Assembly: GCF_918797525.1 (NCBI RefSeq)
Contig: NZ_OU963893.1
Coordinates: 3,968,001-4,032,000, forward strand
DNA: 64,000 nt
Direction: 5' to 3'
DNA from: an unidentified bacterial endosymbiont
GTDB taxonomy: Bacteria > Pseudomonadota > Gammaproteobacteria > Enterobacterales > Enterobacteriaceae
Positions within the stretch are counted from its first letter, which is position 1. Each line of letters opens with the position of its first letter. The translations under genes and the position numbers were made by a program. Under the pieces are notes generated by a model. It was not told where the DNA came from. It saw only the letters and a list, made by a program, of their open reading frames with translations, and did no database searches. Positions 48,747 to 57,828 of the stretch are shown here, in pieces.

Positions 48747-48861
48747 CGTGTTTTCCTCTGTGAAGCCATTAGGGTAATTATCGCAGCAGAGTGGAAGAAA
48801 AAAAGCGTGAAAGGCGGGAGGAGTGAAAATAAAAAAGGTGAGAGCAAGACCCTGCGGTCCG

Positions 48862-48909
48862 AGCCCTCACCCCGTCCCTCTCCCACGGGAGAGGGTGCAA
48901 ACACTAAAA
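48862..48909. repeat. Intergenic repeat, copy 3
   Basis: GAGCCCTCACCCCGTCCCTC then CCACGGGAGAGGGTGCAAAC and ACTAAAAA. It is the best-formed copy, containing the palindrome CCCTCTCCC-acg-GGAGAGGG-like core, and it shares the GGGAGAGGG...GCAAACACTAAAA end with the copy at 8493-8534. Confidence 0.65.
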
Positions 48910-48925
48910 ACCGTGGTTTTTCTGC

Positions 48926-51523
48926 TTATACCGCGGTCTGGAAGATAACCCCGTCAGCCTTCTCGGTATACTGAGAGAGCTGGTCAAAGTTGAGATAGCG
49001 ATAGGTATCTAGCGCTGTCTTATCAACCTGAGCCACAAAGGTCTGGTACTCATCCGGCGTTGGCAATTTGCCAATCAGCGCCGCAACCGCCGCCAGCTCC
49101 GCAGAGGCCAGGAAGACGTTGGCGCCGGTACCCAAACGGTTCGGGAAGTTACGGGTTGAGGTGGAAACCACCGTCGCGCCGTCTGCTACTCGCGCCTGGT
49201 TGCCCATACACAGGGAACAGCCAGGGATTTCAATACGCGCACCGCTCTTACCAAATATGCTGTAGTACCCTTCTTCAGTAAGCTGTGCCGCGTCCATACG
49301 GGTTGGCGGAGCCACCCACAGTCGGGTTGGCAGTTGGCCTTTATGGGTATCCAGCAGTTTACCGGCAGCGCGGAAGTGGCCGATGTTGGTCATACAGGAA
49401 CCAATGAACACTTCATCGATTTTTTCACCCTGTACGGCAGACAGCGGACGTGCGTCGTCTGGATCGTTTGGCGCACACAGGATCGGCTCTTTAATATCCG
49501 CCAGATCGATGTCGATCACTGCCGCATATTCTGCGTCAGCATCGGCTTCCAGCAGCTGTGGATCCGCTAGCCATTTTTCCATGCCCTGAATACGACGCTC
49601 CAGCGTCCGACGATCGCCGTAGCCTTCAGCGATCATCCACTTCAGCAGCACGATGTTAGAGGTCAGATACTCTTCGATCGGCGCCTTGTTCAGCTTGATG
49701 GTACAACCTGCGGCAGATCGCTCTGCGGAGGCATCGGTCAGCTCGAACGCCTGCTCCACTTTCAGATCCGGCAGTCCTTCAATCTCCAGGATGCGGCCTG
49801 AGAAGATGTTTTTCTTACCTTTCTTCTCTACGGTCAGCAGGCCCTGTTTGATGGCATACAGCGGGATAGCGTGAACCAGGTCGCGCAGAGTGATCCCCGG
49901 CTGCATCTTACCTTTAAAGCGTACCAACACTGATTCCGGCATATCCAGCGGCATTACGCCAGTCGCAGCGGCAAACGCCACCAGACCCGAGCCCGCCGGG
50001 AAGGAGATACCAATCGGGAAGCGGGTGTGAGAGTCACCACCGGTACCAACGGTATCTGGCAGTAACATGCGGTTAAGCCAGGAGTGGATAACACCGTCAC
50101 CCGGACGCAGGGAAACACCGCCACGGTTCATGATGAAGTCTGGCAGCGTGTGGTGCGTGGTCACGTCGACCGGCTTCGGATACGCCGCCGTGTGGCAGAA
50201 GGACTGCATTACCAGGTCAGAAGAGAAGCCCAGGCACGCCAGATCTTTCAGTTCATCACGGGTCATAGGGCCAGTGGTATCCTGAGAGCCCACGGAGGTC
50301 ATTTTCGGCTCGCAGTAAGCACCAGGGCGAACACCGGCTACGCCGCACGCGCGGCCAACCATTTTCTGCGCCAGAGAGTAACCCCGGTCGCTTTCAGCCA
50401 CGTCTTTCGCCTGACGGAAAACGTCTGAGTGCGGCAGACCCAGCGCGTCACGCGCTTTGGTGGTCAGGCCACGTCCGATGATCAGCGGAATACGGCCGCC
50501 CGCACGCACTTCGTCAACCAGGACGTCGGTTTTCAGCTCGAAGCTTGCCAGCAGGTCGTTGGTTTCATGGTTACGCACTTCGCCTTTGAACGGATAAACA
50601 TCAATCACGTCGCCCATATTCAGGTTGTTCACATCCACTTCAATTGGCAGCGCACCGGCATCTTCCATGGTATTAAAGAAGATCGGCGCAATTTTGCCGC
50701 CGAGGCACAGACCACCTCCGCGTTTGTTTGGTACATGAGGGATGTCATCCCCCATAAACCACAGCACGGAGTTAGTGGCGGATTTGCGCGAAGAACCGGT
50801 CCCGACAACGTCACCGACGTAGGCCAGCGGGAAGCCTTTTTCCTGCAGCGCTTTAATTTGCTTGATCGGGCCAACCACGCCCGGCTGATCCGGATCGATC
50901 CCCTCACGGGCGTTTTTCAGCATCGCCAGGGCGTGCAGAGGGATATCCGGGCGAGACCAGGCATCCGGAGCAGGAGAAAGGTCATCCGTGTTGGTTTCAC
51001 CCGTCACTTTAAAAACGGTAACGGTAATTTTTTCAGCCAGCGCAGGACGGTTGAGGAACCATTCTGCATCAGCCCAGGATTGCATCACCTGCTTCGCGTA
51101 AGCGTTGCCGGCTTTGGCTTTTTCTTCCACATCGTAGAAGTTATCAAACATCAGCAGCGTTGAAGAGAGCGCTTTTGCGGCAATCGGTGCCAGCGTTTCG
51201 TTATCCAGCGCGTCAATCAGCGGATGAATGTTGTAACCACCCTGCATGGTGCCGAGCAGTTCAATCGCTTTTTCAGGAGTAACCAGTGGGGAGGTTGCTT
51301 CGCCTTTGGCAACCGCGGCAAGGAACCCGGCTTTTACGTAGGCAGCTTCATCTACGCCAGGCGGTACGCGGTTGATCAACAGATCTAACAGGAATGCTTC
51401 TTCGCCCTCAGGCGGGTTCTTCAGCAGCTCGACGAGCGCGGCCATTTGGGATGCATCTAACGGTTTGGGTACAATTCCCTCGGCGGCACGTTCTGCTACG
51501 TGCTTACGGTATTCTTCTAGCAC
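48926..51523 (-). CDS. acnB: Aconitate hydratase B
   Basis: AcnB interconverts citrate and isocitrate in the TCA cycle, also acts on 2-methylaconitate, and its apo form can bind mRNA. I start at GTG 51523 ([15 protein letters not shown]), preceded by AGGAG, giving 865 codons as in E. coli; the ATG at 51550 overlaps the Shine-Dalgarno region. The N-terminal HEAT-like domain, the swivelling domain 4 ([20 protein letters not shown]), and the cluster-binding domains follow in AcnB order. The [4Fe-4S] ligands are in [14 protein letters not shown] and [11 protein letters not shown]. Complete. Confidence 0.97.
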   Translation of the reverse strand: MLEEYRKHVAERAAEGIVPKPLDASQMAALVELLKNPPEGEEAFLLDLLINRVPPGVDEAAYVKAGFLAAVAKGEATSPLVTPEKAIELLGTMQGGYNIHPLIDALDNETLAPIAAKALSSTLLMFDNFYDVEEKAKAGNAYAKQVMQSWADAEWFLNRPALAEKITVTVFKVTGETNTDDLSPAPDAWSRPDIPLHALAMLKNAREGIDPDQPGVVGPIKQIKALQEKGFPLAYVGDVVGTGSSRKSATNSVLWFMGDDIPHVPNKRGGGLCLGGKIAPIFFNTMEDAGALPIEVDVNNLNMGDVIDVYPFKGEVRNHETNDLLASFELKTDVLVDEVRAGGRIPLIIGRGLTTKARDALGLPHSDVFRQAKDVAESDRGYSLAQKMVGRACGVAGVRPGAYCEPKMTSVGSQDTTGPMTRDELKDLACLGFSSDLVMQSFCHTAAYPKPVDVTTHHTLPDFIMNRGGVSLRPGDGVIHSWLNRMLLPDTVGTGGDSHTRFPIGISFPAGSGLVAFAAATGVMPLDMPESVLVRFKGKMQPGITLRDLVHAIPLYAIKQGLLTVEKKGKKNIFSGRILEIEGLPDLKVEQAFELTDASAERSAAGCTIKLNKAPIEEYLTSNIVLLKWMIAEGYGDRRTLERRIQGMEKWLADPQLLEADADAEYAAVIDIDLADIKEPILCAPNDPDDARPLSAVQGEKIDEVFIGSCMTNIGHFRAAGKLLDTHKGQLPTRLWVAPPTRMDAAQLTEEGYYSIFGKSGARIEIPGCSLCMGNQARVADGATVVSTSTRNFPNRLGTGANVFLASAELAAVAALIGKLPTPDEYQTFVAQVDKTALDTYRYLNFDQLSQYTEKADGVIFQTAV

Positions 51524-51911
51524 GACGGTTCTCCTCGCTCTCATTATCATATTGCGGCGGGCGTTCTCTTCACGCTCCTGTGAGACAGCAGTTTAGTAGG
51601 GTAAAGCCCGATACCGCGTCGGGCAGCATAGCAGGATTTCTGCACAGTGTTAATCCGTTTACAAAAAAGCAACATTAAAAGATTTGCTGAATCGTTAAGG
51701 ATGGTATATACCGCATCGGCAACAGCGGCCTTCTGAATTCCCCACGGCTTTTCGACCAGCAGATAGCATTGTGTAATAAATGCACACACTCTTTATCCGG
51801 ATGTACCGGATGGTTTCCCAAGAAAAGTCAAAACTGTAAAACACGGGTGAATAATACTCGCGGCAACAGCGGCGCCTCACGGCACTGCACTCGTCTCGTT
51901 GGAGTCATTTT
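51524..51911. promoter_or_regulatory. Divergent control region acnB / DUF3300 gene
   Basis: No gene in this 388-bp gap. It holds a CRP-like dyad TGTGTAATAAATGCACA (51770-51786) and a perfect inverted repeat TCCGG-atgta-CCGGA (51796-51810). The acnB leader is expected around 51600-51700, since known enterobacterial acnB promoters are CRP/ArcA/Cra controlled. I cannot assign start points. Confidence 0.4.
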
Positions 51912-53483
51912 ATGAAGTTGCCCCTTAAGCCACATCTGCTTGTTCTTTTTTGCAGTGTCGGGCTGTTTGCCGCCTCTGGCGTGATGTTCGTCAAAAGCCG
52001 CGTCGCGGATCCGGCTACCGGCGTCCCCGTCACGCAACCCGTATCCACGCCTCCGACACCCGCAGCACAGCCGGAACCGGTTATTACACCTACCTACAGC
52101 GCTGTACAAATCGATCAGTGGGTGGCCCCCATCGCGCTGTATCCGGATGCTTTACTGTCGCAAATCTTGATGGCATCGACCTACCCGTCCAACGTGATTC
52201 AGGCTGCCCAGTGGTCGAAAGATAACCCCAAAATGCAGGGTGATGCCGCCATTCAGGCAGTTGCCAGCCAGCCCTGGGATCCCAGCGTGAAATCACTGGT
52301 CGCCTTTCCTCAGTTGATGTCACTGCTAGGGGAAAATCCGCCGTGGGTACAAAACCTGGGCGATGCGTTTCTGGCGCAGCCAAAAGCGGTAATGGACTCC
52401 GTGCAACGCCTGCGCCTGCTGGCTCAGCAAACCGGGACACTGCAGTCGACGCCGCAGCAAACGGTCATCACCGGGACGAAACCCGCGCCTGCCAAAAACG
52501 TCGCCAGTGAGCCAACTCCCCGCACGAAAACAACACCCAGCCCAACGGTTATCAGGATTGAATCCGCCGACCCGCAGGTGATTTATGTTCCCACCTATAA
52601 CCCGAATACAGTTTACGGGACCTGGCCAAACACCGCCTATCCGCCCACGTATCTCCCCCCCACCCCGGGAGAACAGTTTGGTAAAAGCGTCGTTAACGGC
52701 TTAGGTTTCAGCCTCGGTGTTGCAACAACCTACGCGATATTCAGCAGTATCGACTGGGACGACGACGACCATCACCATCATCATGATGATGATGGCGACC
52801 ACCACCACCATGATGACGGCGATCACCACGACGGTTATAACCGCAACGGTGATAACAACATTAATATAAATGTTAATAACTTCAATAAAATCAGCGGACA
52901 ACATCTCACGGATATCAACCGCAGCTGGCAGCACAATCCGGCGTATCGTCAAGGAGTAGCCTATCCCACTCACTCGTTGACTAACCGTTTCTATGCCACT
53001 AACGCGGCAACGGGGCTGAGTTCAGCGTCGCAACAATCGCTCAACCGTGACGGTCAACGCCAGGCTGCCATGAGTCAAATGGAGAAAACGACGGGCAAAA
53101 TATTCCCGCAAGCAGCGCGACCGGGAACCAAAGACGCGCAGCGCCAGGCCTCCAGCCAACAGTTAAAGCAGATTACCCAGCGCAATAACTACCGGGGTTA
53201 CGATACCAAACCGCAAACCGTGACACGGCCCCATACGCAGCAGCATGAGCACCGTCAGGCAATAACGCAAAGACAGGAGCAGCGTAGCCCGCAACTGGGC
53301 ACTATAGCGCAGCGAACCAGCCAGCCACGCGCCAATGCCCTGAGCGGAAATGACAGTCGCTCCGCCAGCTGGCAGGCACAGCAGCAGCGTGGCGCACAGA
53401 GCCGCCAGATAGCAGCCCGCAATCATCCGCTACGGCAAGCACCTGCCGGACGCGCTGAGCATCATGAATTCCGTCATCGTTAA
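51912..53483 (+). CDS. yacH: DUF3300 family exported protein YacH
   Basis: YacH is an uncharacterised exported protein of the DUF3300 family, found between acnB and lpd in K-12 too. The 523-aa sequence has an N-terminal hydrophobic segment (LLVLFCSVGLFAASGVMF) as signal or anchor. The conserved DUF3300 block follows (about 60-245): VAPIALYPDALLSQILMAST, QPWDPSVKSLVAFPQLM and IESADPQVIYVPTYNPNTVYG. An extreme Asp/His tract (about residues 280-308; DWDDDDHHHHHDDDGDHHHH) could bind metal ions. The rest is Gln/Arg-rich low-complexity, including Asn/Ile and QQxxR stretches. It overlaps no neighbour but precedes a DUF2950 gene by 10 bp. Confidence 0.85.
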   Translation: MKLPLKPHLLVLFCSVGLFAASGVMFVKSRVADPATGVPVTQPVSTPPTPAAQPEPVITPTYSAVQIDQWVAPIALYPDALLSQILMASTYPSNVIQAAQWSKDNPKMQGDAAIQAVASQPWDPSVKSLVAFPQLMSLLGENPPWVQNLGDAFLAQPKAVMDSVQRLRLLAQQTGTLQSTPQQTVITGTKPAPAKNVASEPTPRTKTTPSPTVIRIESADPQVIYVPTYNPNTVYGTWPNTAYPPTYLPPTPGEQFGKSVVNGLGFSLGVATTYAIFSSIDWDDDDHHHHHDDDGDHHHHDDGDHHDGYNRNGDNNININVNNFNKISGQHLTDINRSWQHNPAYRQGVAYPTHSLTNRFYATNAATGLSSASQQSLNRDGQRQAAMSQMEKTTGKIFPQAARPGTKDAQRQASSQQLKQITQRNNYRGYDTKPQTVTRPHTQQHEHRQAITQRQEQRSPQLGTIAQRTSQPRANALSGNDSRSASWQAQQQRGAQSRQIAARNHPLRQAPAGRAEHHEFRHR

Positions 53484-53493
53484 GGGAGCCGAC

Positions 53494-54285
53494 ATGAAAA
53501 GTAAAATCCTCAGTGGCATGGTGTTATTCATCGTTTCGGCCACCGCAATGGCACAGCAATATTTCGCGACTCCCGAGCAGGCAACCCGGACGCTGGTCAG
53601 CGCCATCAGCGAGCAGAATGAACCTACCCTGAACAACCTGCTTGGCGATCGCTGGCGCGATGTCCTGCCGCCTGAAGGGGTCGATCCTGGTGCCGTCGAC
53701 CGCTTCCTGCGCGACTGGAAAGTTCGTCACCAGACCATTATCAACGGCGATACGGCGCACCTTGTTGTCGGGGAGAATCAATGGCAGTTGCCTCTTCCGG
53801 TGGTTAAAACCGCCTCCGGCTGGCGCTTTGACATTCAGGAAGCCGCCGGGGAGATCCAGACCCGGGAGATTGGGCGCAACGAGCTCGCCGCCATTGAGGC
53901 GTTACATGCCTACGTCGATGCCCAACAGAGCTACTTTGCGATGAACCATCAGTACGCCCGGAAGATTGTCAGTTCTGAAAGGAAAAAGGATGGCCTGTAC
54001 TGGCCGACAGAACCCGGCGATGCGCCAAGCCCGCTTGGTCCGGCGTTCAGCCCGGGTGAGCCGGGTACCGGCTATCACGGGTATCATTTCCGTATTATGC
54101 CGGACAACAATGGCTTTGCGATGGTTGCCTGGCCGGTCAGCTACGGTAAGACAGGTGTGATGAGCTTTGTGATTAACCAGGACGACAGCGTAAACCAGGC
54201 GGATCTCGGCAATGATTCAGAGCACAAAGCCCGGGCGCTTACCGCATACATTACGGATAAAACCTGGCAGCCTGTCGCGCCGTAA
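53494..54285 (+). CDS. DUF2950 family periplasmic protein
   Basis: A 263-aa exported protein with signal peptide MKSKILSGMVLFIVSATAMA and a DUF2950-type body: FATPEQATRTLVSAISEQNE, LRDWKVRHQTI, WRFDIQEAAGEIQTREIGRN, AIEALHAYVDAQQSYF, DGLYWPTEPGDAPSPLGP and PGTGYHGYHFRIM. Starting at ATG 53494 uses AAGGGAG at good distance; an ATG at 53464 overlaps yacH. DUF3300 and DUF2950 genes often pair, which supports a common role, but neither has a known activity. K-12 lacks this gene beside yacH as far as I recall. Confidence 0.82.
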   Translation: MKSKILSGMVLFIVSATAMAQQYFATPEQATRTLVSAISEQNEPTLNNLLGDRWRDVLPPEGVDPGAVDRFLRDWKVRHQTIINGDTAHLVVGENQWQLPLPVVKTASGWRFDIQEAAGEIQTREIGRNELAAIEALHAYVDAQQSYFAMNHQYARKIVSSERKKDGLYWPTEPGDAPSPLGPAFSPGEPGTGYHGYHFRIMPDNNGFAMVAWPVSYGKTGVMSFVINQDDSVNQADLGNDSEHKARALTAYITDKTWQPVAP

Positions 54286-54291
54286 TACAGG

Positions 54292-54320
54292 CAAAAAAAA
54301 CGCCTCCGCAGAGGCGTTTA
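54292..54320 (-). terminator. Terminator of lpd
   Basis: CGCCTC-cgca-GAGGCG (54301-54316) with TTTTTTTT following on the minus strand. A weaker T tract on the plus side may let it serve the DUF2950 gene too. Confidence 0.85.
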
Positions 54321-54336
54321 GCAAGCAGGAAGAGAC

Positions 54337-55761
54337 TTATTTCTTCTTCGCTTTGGCGTTTGGCAGGTCGGTGATGCTACCTTCGAACACTTCTGCCGCC
54401 AGGCCCACAGACTCATGCAGCGTCGGGTGGGCGTGGATGGTCAGCGCGATGTCTTCCGCGTCACAGCCCATTTCGATAGCCAGACCGATTTCACCCAGCA
54501 GCTCGCCGCCGTTGGTGCCGACAATTGCCCCACCGATAACGCGGTGAGTCTCTTTGTCGAAGATCAGTTTGGTTACGCCATCGGCGCAATCAGACGCAAT
54601 AGCTCGCCCGGAAGCCGCCCACGGGAAGGTGGCCGTTTCGTAGCTGATGCCTTTCTCTTTCGCTTCTTTCTCGGTCAACCCTACCCAGGCAACTTCTGGC
54701 TCGGTGTAGGCGATAGACGGGATAACTTTCGGATCGAAGTAATGCTTCATGCCGGCGATAACTTCAGCGGCAACGTGACCTTCATGAACCCCTTTGTGCG
54801 CCAGCATTGGCTGACCGACGATATCGCCGATAGCAAAGATGTGCGGCACGTTGGTACGCAGCTGCTTGTCAACGCGGATGAAGCCACGGTCGTCCACTTC
54901 CACGCCAGCGGCCCCCGCGTCGAGATTTTTACCGTTCGGCACACGGCCGATGGCCACCAGCACCGCGTCGTAACGCTGTGCTTCAGCAGGGGCTTTTTTG
55001 CCTTCCATGGAAACGTAAATACCGTCTTCTTTCGCTTCAACGGCAGTCACTTTGGTTTCCAGCATCAGGTTGAATTTCTTACTGATGCGTTTGGTGAAGA
55101 CTTTCACGATGTCTTTATCGGCAGCCGGGATAACCTGGTCGAACATTTCAACCACGTCAATCTCTGAACCCAGCGCATGGTATACGGTACCCATTTCCAG
55201 ACCGATGATACCGCCGCCCATAACCAGCAGGCGTTTTGGAACGGTTTTCAGCTCCAGCGCGTCGGTGGAGTCCCATACGCGCGGATCTTCATGGGGAATA
55301 AACGGCAGTTCGATTGGACGAGAACCCGCAGCGATGATCGCGTTGTCGAAGTTGATCACGGTTTTGCCGTTTTCGCCTTCCACTTCCAGGGTGTTCGCAC
55401 CGGTGAATTTACCCAGACCATTTACCACTTTCACTTTACGGCCTTTCGCCATGCCGGCCAGACCGCCGGTCAGTTGAGTGATAACCTTCTCTTTCCAGGT
55501 ACGGATTTTGTCGATGTCGGTTTTTGGCTCGCCGAAGACGATACCGTGGTCCGCCAGCGCTTTGGCTTCTTCGATAACTTTCGCAACGTGCAGCAGCGCT
55601 TTAGAAGGGATACAGCCGACGTTCAGACACACACCGCCGAGGGTGCTGTAACGCTCTACGATGACGGTTTCCAGACCTAAATCCGCTGCGCGGAACGCTG
55701 CGGAGTAACCTGCCGGGCCTGCCCCAAGTACTACGACCTGAGTTTTGATTTCTGTGCTCAT
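54337..55761 (-). CDS. lpd: Dihydrolipoyl dehydrogenase (E3)
   Basis: Lpd reoxidises dihydrolipoamide for pyruvate, 2-oxoglutarate dehydrogenase and glycine cleavage. The 474-aa flavoprotein begins MSTEIKTQVVVLGAGPAGYSAAF (FAD Rossmann). The redox disulfide is GGVCLNVGCIPSKALLH; the NAD site is LLVMGGGIIGLEMG, and the dimer-interface catalytic His-Glu pair is IHAHPTLHES. Of two adjacent ATGs, 55761 gives better spacing to GAGGTC. It is separated from aceF by a strong terminator, so it also needs its own promoter in the 145-bp leader. Confidence 0.98.
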   Translation of the reverse strand: MSTEIKTQVVVLGAGPAGYSAAFRAADLGLETVIVERYSTLGGVCLNVGCIPSKALLHVAKVIEEAKALADHGIVFGEPKTDIDKIRTWKEKVITQLTGGLAGMAKGRKVKVVNGLGKFTGANTLEVEGENGKTVINFDNAIIAAGSRPIELPFIPHEDPRVWDSTDALELKTVPKRLLVMGGGIIGLEMGTVYHALGSEIDVVEMFDQVIPAADKDIVKVFTKRISKKFNLMLETKVTAVEAKEDGIYVSMEGKKAPAEAQRYDAVLVAIGRVPNGKNLDAGAAGVEVDDRGFIRVDKQLRTNVPHIFAIGDIVGQPMLAHKGVHEGHVAAEVIAGMKHYFDPKVIPSIAYTEPEVAWVGLTEKEAKEKGISYETATFPWAASGRAIASDCADGVTKLIFDKETHRVIGGAIVGTNGGELLGEIGLAIEMGCDAEDIALTIHAHPTLHESVGLAAEVFEGSITDLPNAKAKKK

Positions 55762-55904
55762 CATGACCTCTTAATTTATACCCGTCGTCCACCGGGTCGT
55801 TCAATCCGCCCGCAGTTTACAAAATTGTTAACAAGTTTGAAACAACAAACGGCTCACGAAGTGTCGCTTTCGCTAATAACCTCACAGCCTACATGAGATT
55901 AACA

Positions 55905-55934
55905 GAAAAAAGCCGGCCGATTGGCCGGCTTTTC
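55905..55934 (-). terminator. Terminator of aceEF
   Basis: AGCCGGCC-gatt-GGCCGGCT (55911-55930), an 8-bp GC-rich stem followed by TTTTTT on the minus strand, directly after aceF. It separates the aceEF unit from lpd. Confidence 0.9.
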
Positions 55935-55936
55935 AG

Positions 55937-57814
55937 TTACATCACCAGGCGGCGAATGTCGCTCAGCATGTTGTTGATGATGGTGATGAAACGCGCACCA
56001 TCAGCCCCGTCGATCACGCGATGGTCGAAGGACAGAGAGATGGGCATCATCAGACGCGGCACGAACTCTTTACCATTCCACACCGGTTCCATCGCGGACT
56101 TAGACACGCCGAGGATAGCCACTTCCGGCGCGTTAACAATCGGTGCAAAGTGGGTAGTACCCAGGCCACCGATGCTGGAGATAGTGAAGCAGCCGCCCTG
56201 CATTTCGCCGGCAGTCAGCTTACCATCACGCGCTTTCTTAGAAATCACGGTCAGTTCACGGGACAGCTCGGTAATGCTCTTCTTGTTCACATCTTTAAAG
56301 ACCGGAACAACCAGACCATTTGGGGTATCAACCGCCACACCGATATTGATGTATTTCTTCAGCGTCAGACGCTGTGCGTCTTCAGACAGCGAGCTGTTAA
56401 AGCGCGGCATCTGCTCAAGCGCCGCAGCAACCGCTTTCATGATGAAGACAACCGGGGTGAATTTCACGTCCAGCTTACGCTTCTCAGCTTCGGCGTTCTG
56501 CTGTTTACGGAACGCTTCCAGATCGGTGATATCGGTTTTGTCGAAGTGGGTAACGTGCGGGATCATCACCCAGTTACGGCTCAGGTTAGCACCCGAGATT
56601 TTCTGGATACGGCCCAGCTCCACTTCTTCCACTTCACCAAACTTGCTGAAGTCCACTTTCGGCCATGGCAGCATGCCCGGGATACCGCCGCCGGTAGCAG
56701 CAGGCGCAGCTTCAGCGCGTTTCACCGCCTCTTTCACGTAGGTCTGAACGTCTTCGCGCAGGATACGGCCTTTACGACCGGAACCTTTTACTTTCGCCAG
56801 GTTGACGCCAAATTCGCGCGCCAGGCGACGGATCAGCGGAGTCGCATGCACGTAAGCGTCGTTTTCCGCAAACTCAGACTTGCCTTCCGCCTTCGCTGCA
56901 GGCGCTGCGGCAGGTTTAGCCTTCTCTGCCGGTGCGGCGGCAGGAGCCGGTGCAGCAGCCGGTGCGGCGGCAGGCGCTGCGCCTTCCACGTCGAAGACCA
57001 TAATCAGGGAGCCGGTGGACACTTTGTCGCCGGTGCTGATTTTGATCTCTTTGACGGTGCCCGCGAATGGCGCAGGCACTTCCATGGAAGCCTTGTCGCC
57101 TTCAACAGTGATCAGTGACTGTTCAGCGGCAACTTTATCGCCCACTTTCACCATCACTTCGGTGACTTCAACTTCGTCACCGCCGATGTCCGGTACGTTA
57201 ACGTCTTTCGTGCCGCCAGCGGCAGCAGGTGCAGCGGCCGGAGCCGGGGCAGCAGCCTGTGCAGGCGCAGCGCCCGCCACGTCGAAGACCATGATAAGCG
57301 ACCCGGTGGACACTTTGTCGCCGGTATTGATTTTGATCTCTTTGACGGTGCCTGCAAACGGCGCCGGCACTTCCATAGAGGCTTTATCGCCTTCTACGGT
57401 AATCAGCGACTGTTCAGCGGCGATGGTATCGCCCACTTTCACCAGGATTTCCGTGACTTCAACTTCGTCACCGCCGATGTCCGGCACGTTGACGTCTTTC
57501 GCTGCCGCGGCAGCTGCTGGAGCAGTGGCGGCCGGAGCGGCGTCTTTCTTCTCTTCCTGCGCAGGTGCAGCAACTGCACCGTCGGCGGAATCGAATATCA
57601 TGATAAGTGCACCGGTCTCGGTTTTATCGCCAACAGAGACTTTGATCTCTTTAACGATGCCAGCCTGAGGAGACGGGACTTCCATAGAGGCTTTGTCGCC
57701 TTCTACGGTGATCAGCGACTGTTCAGCCTCAACGCTGTCGCCCACTTTGACCAGGATCTCGGTGATTTCAACTTCATCAGCCCCGATGTCCGGTACATTG
57801 ATTTCGATAGCCAT
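55937..57814 (-). CDS. aceF: Pyruvate dehydrogenase E2 (dihydrolipoyl acetyltransferase)
   Basis: AceF forms the cubic core of the pyruvate dehydrogenase complex and moves acetyl groups from E1 to CoA. The 625-aa protein has three lipoyl domains (about residues 1-80, 105-185, 208-290), each with the lipoylated lysine in GDKASMEVP. They are joined by Ala/Pro-rich linkers. The peripheral subunit-binding domain follows ([23 protein letters not shown], about 327-365), then the catalytic domain ending [15 protein letters not shown] (His-Asp of the CAT-like active site). Spacing to aceE is 14 bp. Confidence 0.98.
   Translation of the reverse strand: MAIEINVPDIGADEVEITEILVKVGDSVEAEQSLITVEGDKASMEVPSPQAGIVKEIKVSVGDKTETGALIMIFDSADGAVAAPAQEEKKDAAPAATAPAAAAAAKDVNVPDIGGDEVEVTEILVKVGDTIAAEQSLITVEGDKASMEVPAPFAGTVKEIKINTGDKVSTGSLIMVFDVAGAAPAQAAAPAPAAAPAAAGGTKDVNVPDIGGDEVEVTEVMVKVGDKVAAEQSLITVEGDKASMEVPAPFAGTVKEIKISTGDKVSTGSLIMVFDVEGAAPAAAPAAAPAPAAAPAEKAKPAAAPAAKAEGKSEFAENDAYVHATPLIRRLAREFGVNLAKVKGSGRKGRILREDVQTYVKEAVKRAEAAPAATGGGIPGMLPWPKVDFSKFGEVEEVELGRIQKISGANLSRNWVMIPHVTHFDKTDITDLEAFRKQQNAEAEKRKLDVKFTPVVFIMKAVAAALEQMPRFNSSLSEDAQRLTLKKYINIGVAVDTPNGLVVPVFKDVNKKSITELSRELTVISKKARDGKLTAGEMQGGCFTISSIGGLGTTHFAPIVNAPEVAILGVSKSAMEPVWNGKEFVPRLMMPISLSFDHRVIDGADGARFITIINNMLSDIRRLVM
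56985..57745 (-). repeat. Triplicated lipoyl-domain coding repeats within aceF
   Basis: Three segments of about 240-300 bp (centred near 57100, 57390 and 57690) encode near-identical lipoyl domains and are highly similar at DNA level too, especially copies 2 and 3 (57000-57200 and 57290-57490). They could support recombination that changes the lipoyl-domain number. Confidence 0.85.
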
Positions 57815-57828
57815 TATTCTTTTACCTC

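Noticed and set aside
52751..52850. Repeats of CAT/CAC/GAT triplets
   Set aside because: Considered as a microsatellite or artefact, but they are in frame and encode the Asp/His tract of the DUF3300 protein.
56021..57118. 365-codon plus-strand frame, and another at 56880-57668
   Set aside because: Both are antisense to aceF; the second is merely the Ala/Pro linker and lipoyl repeats read backwards.
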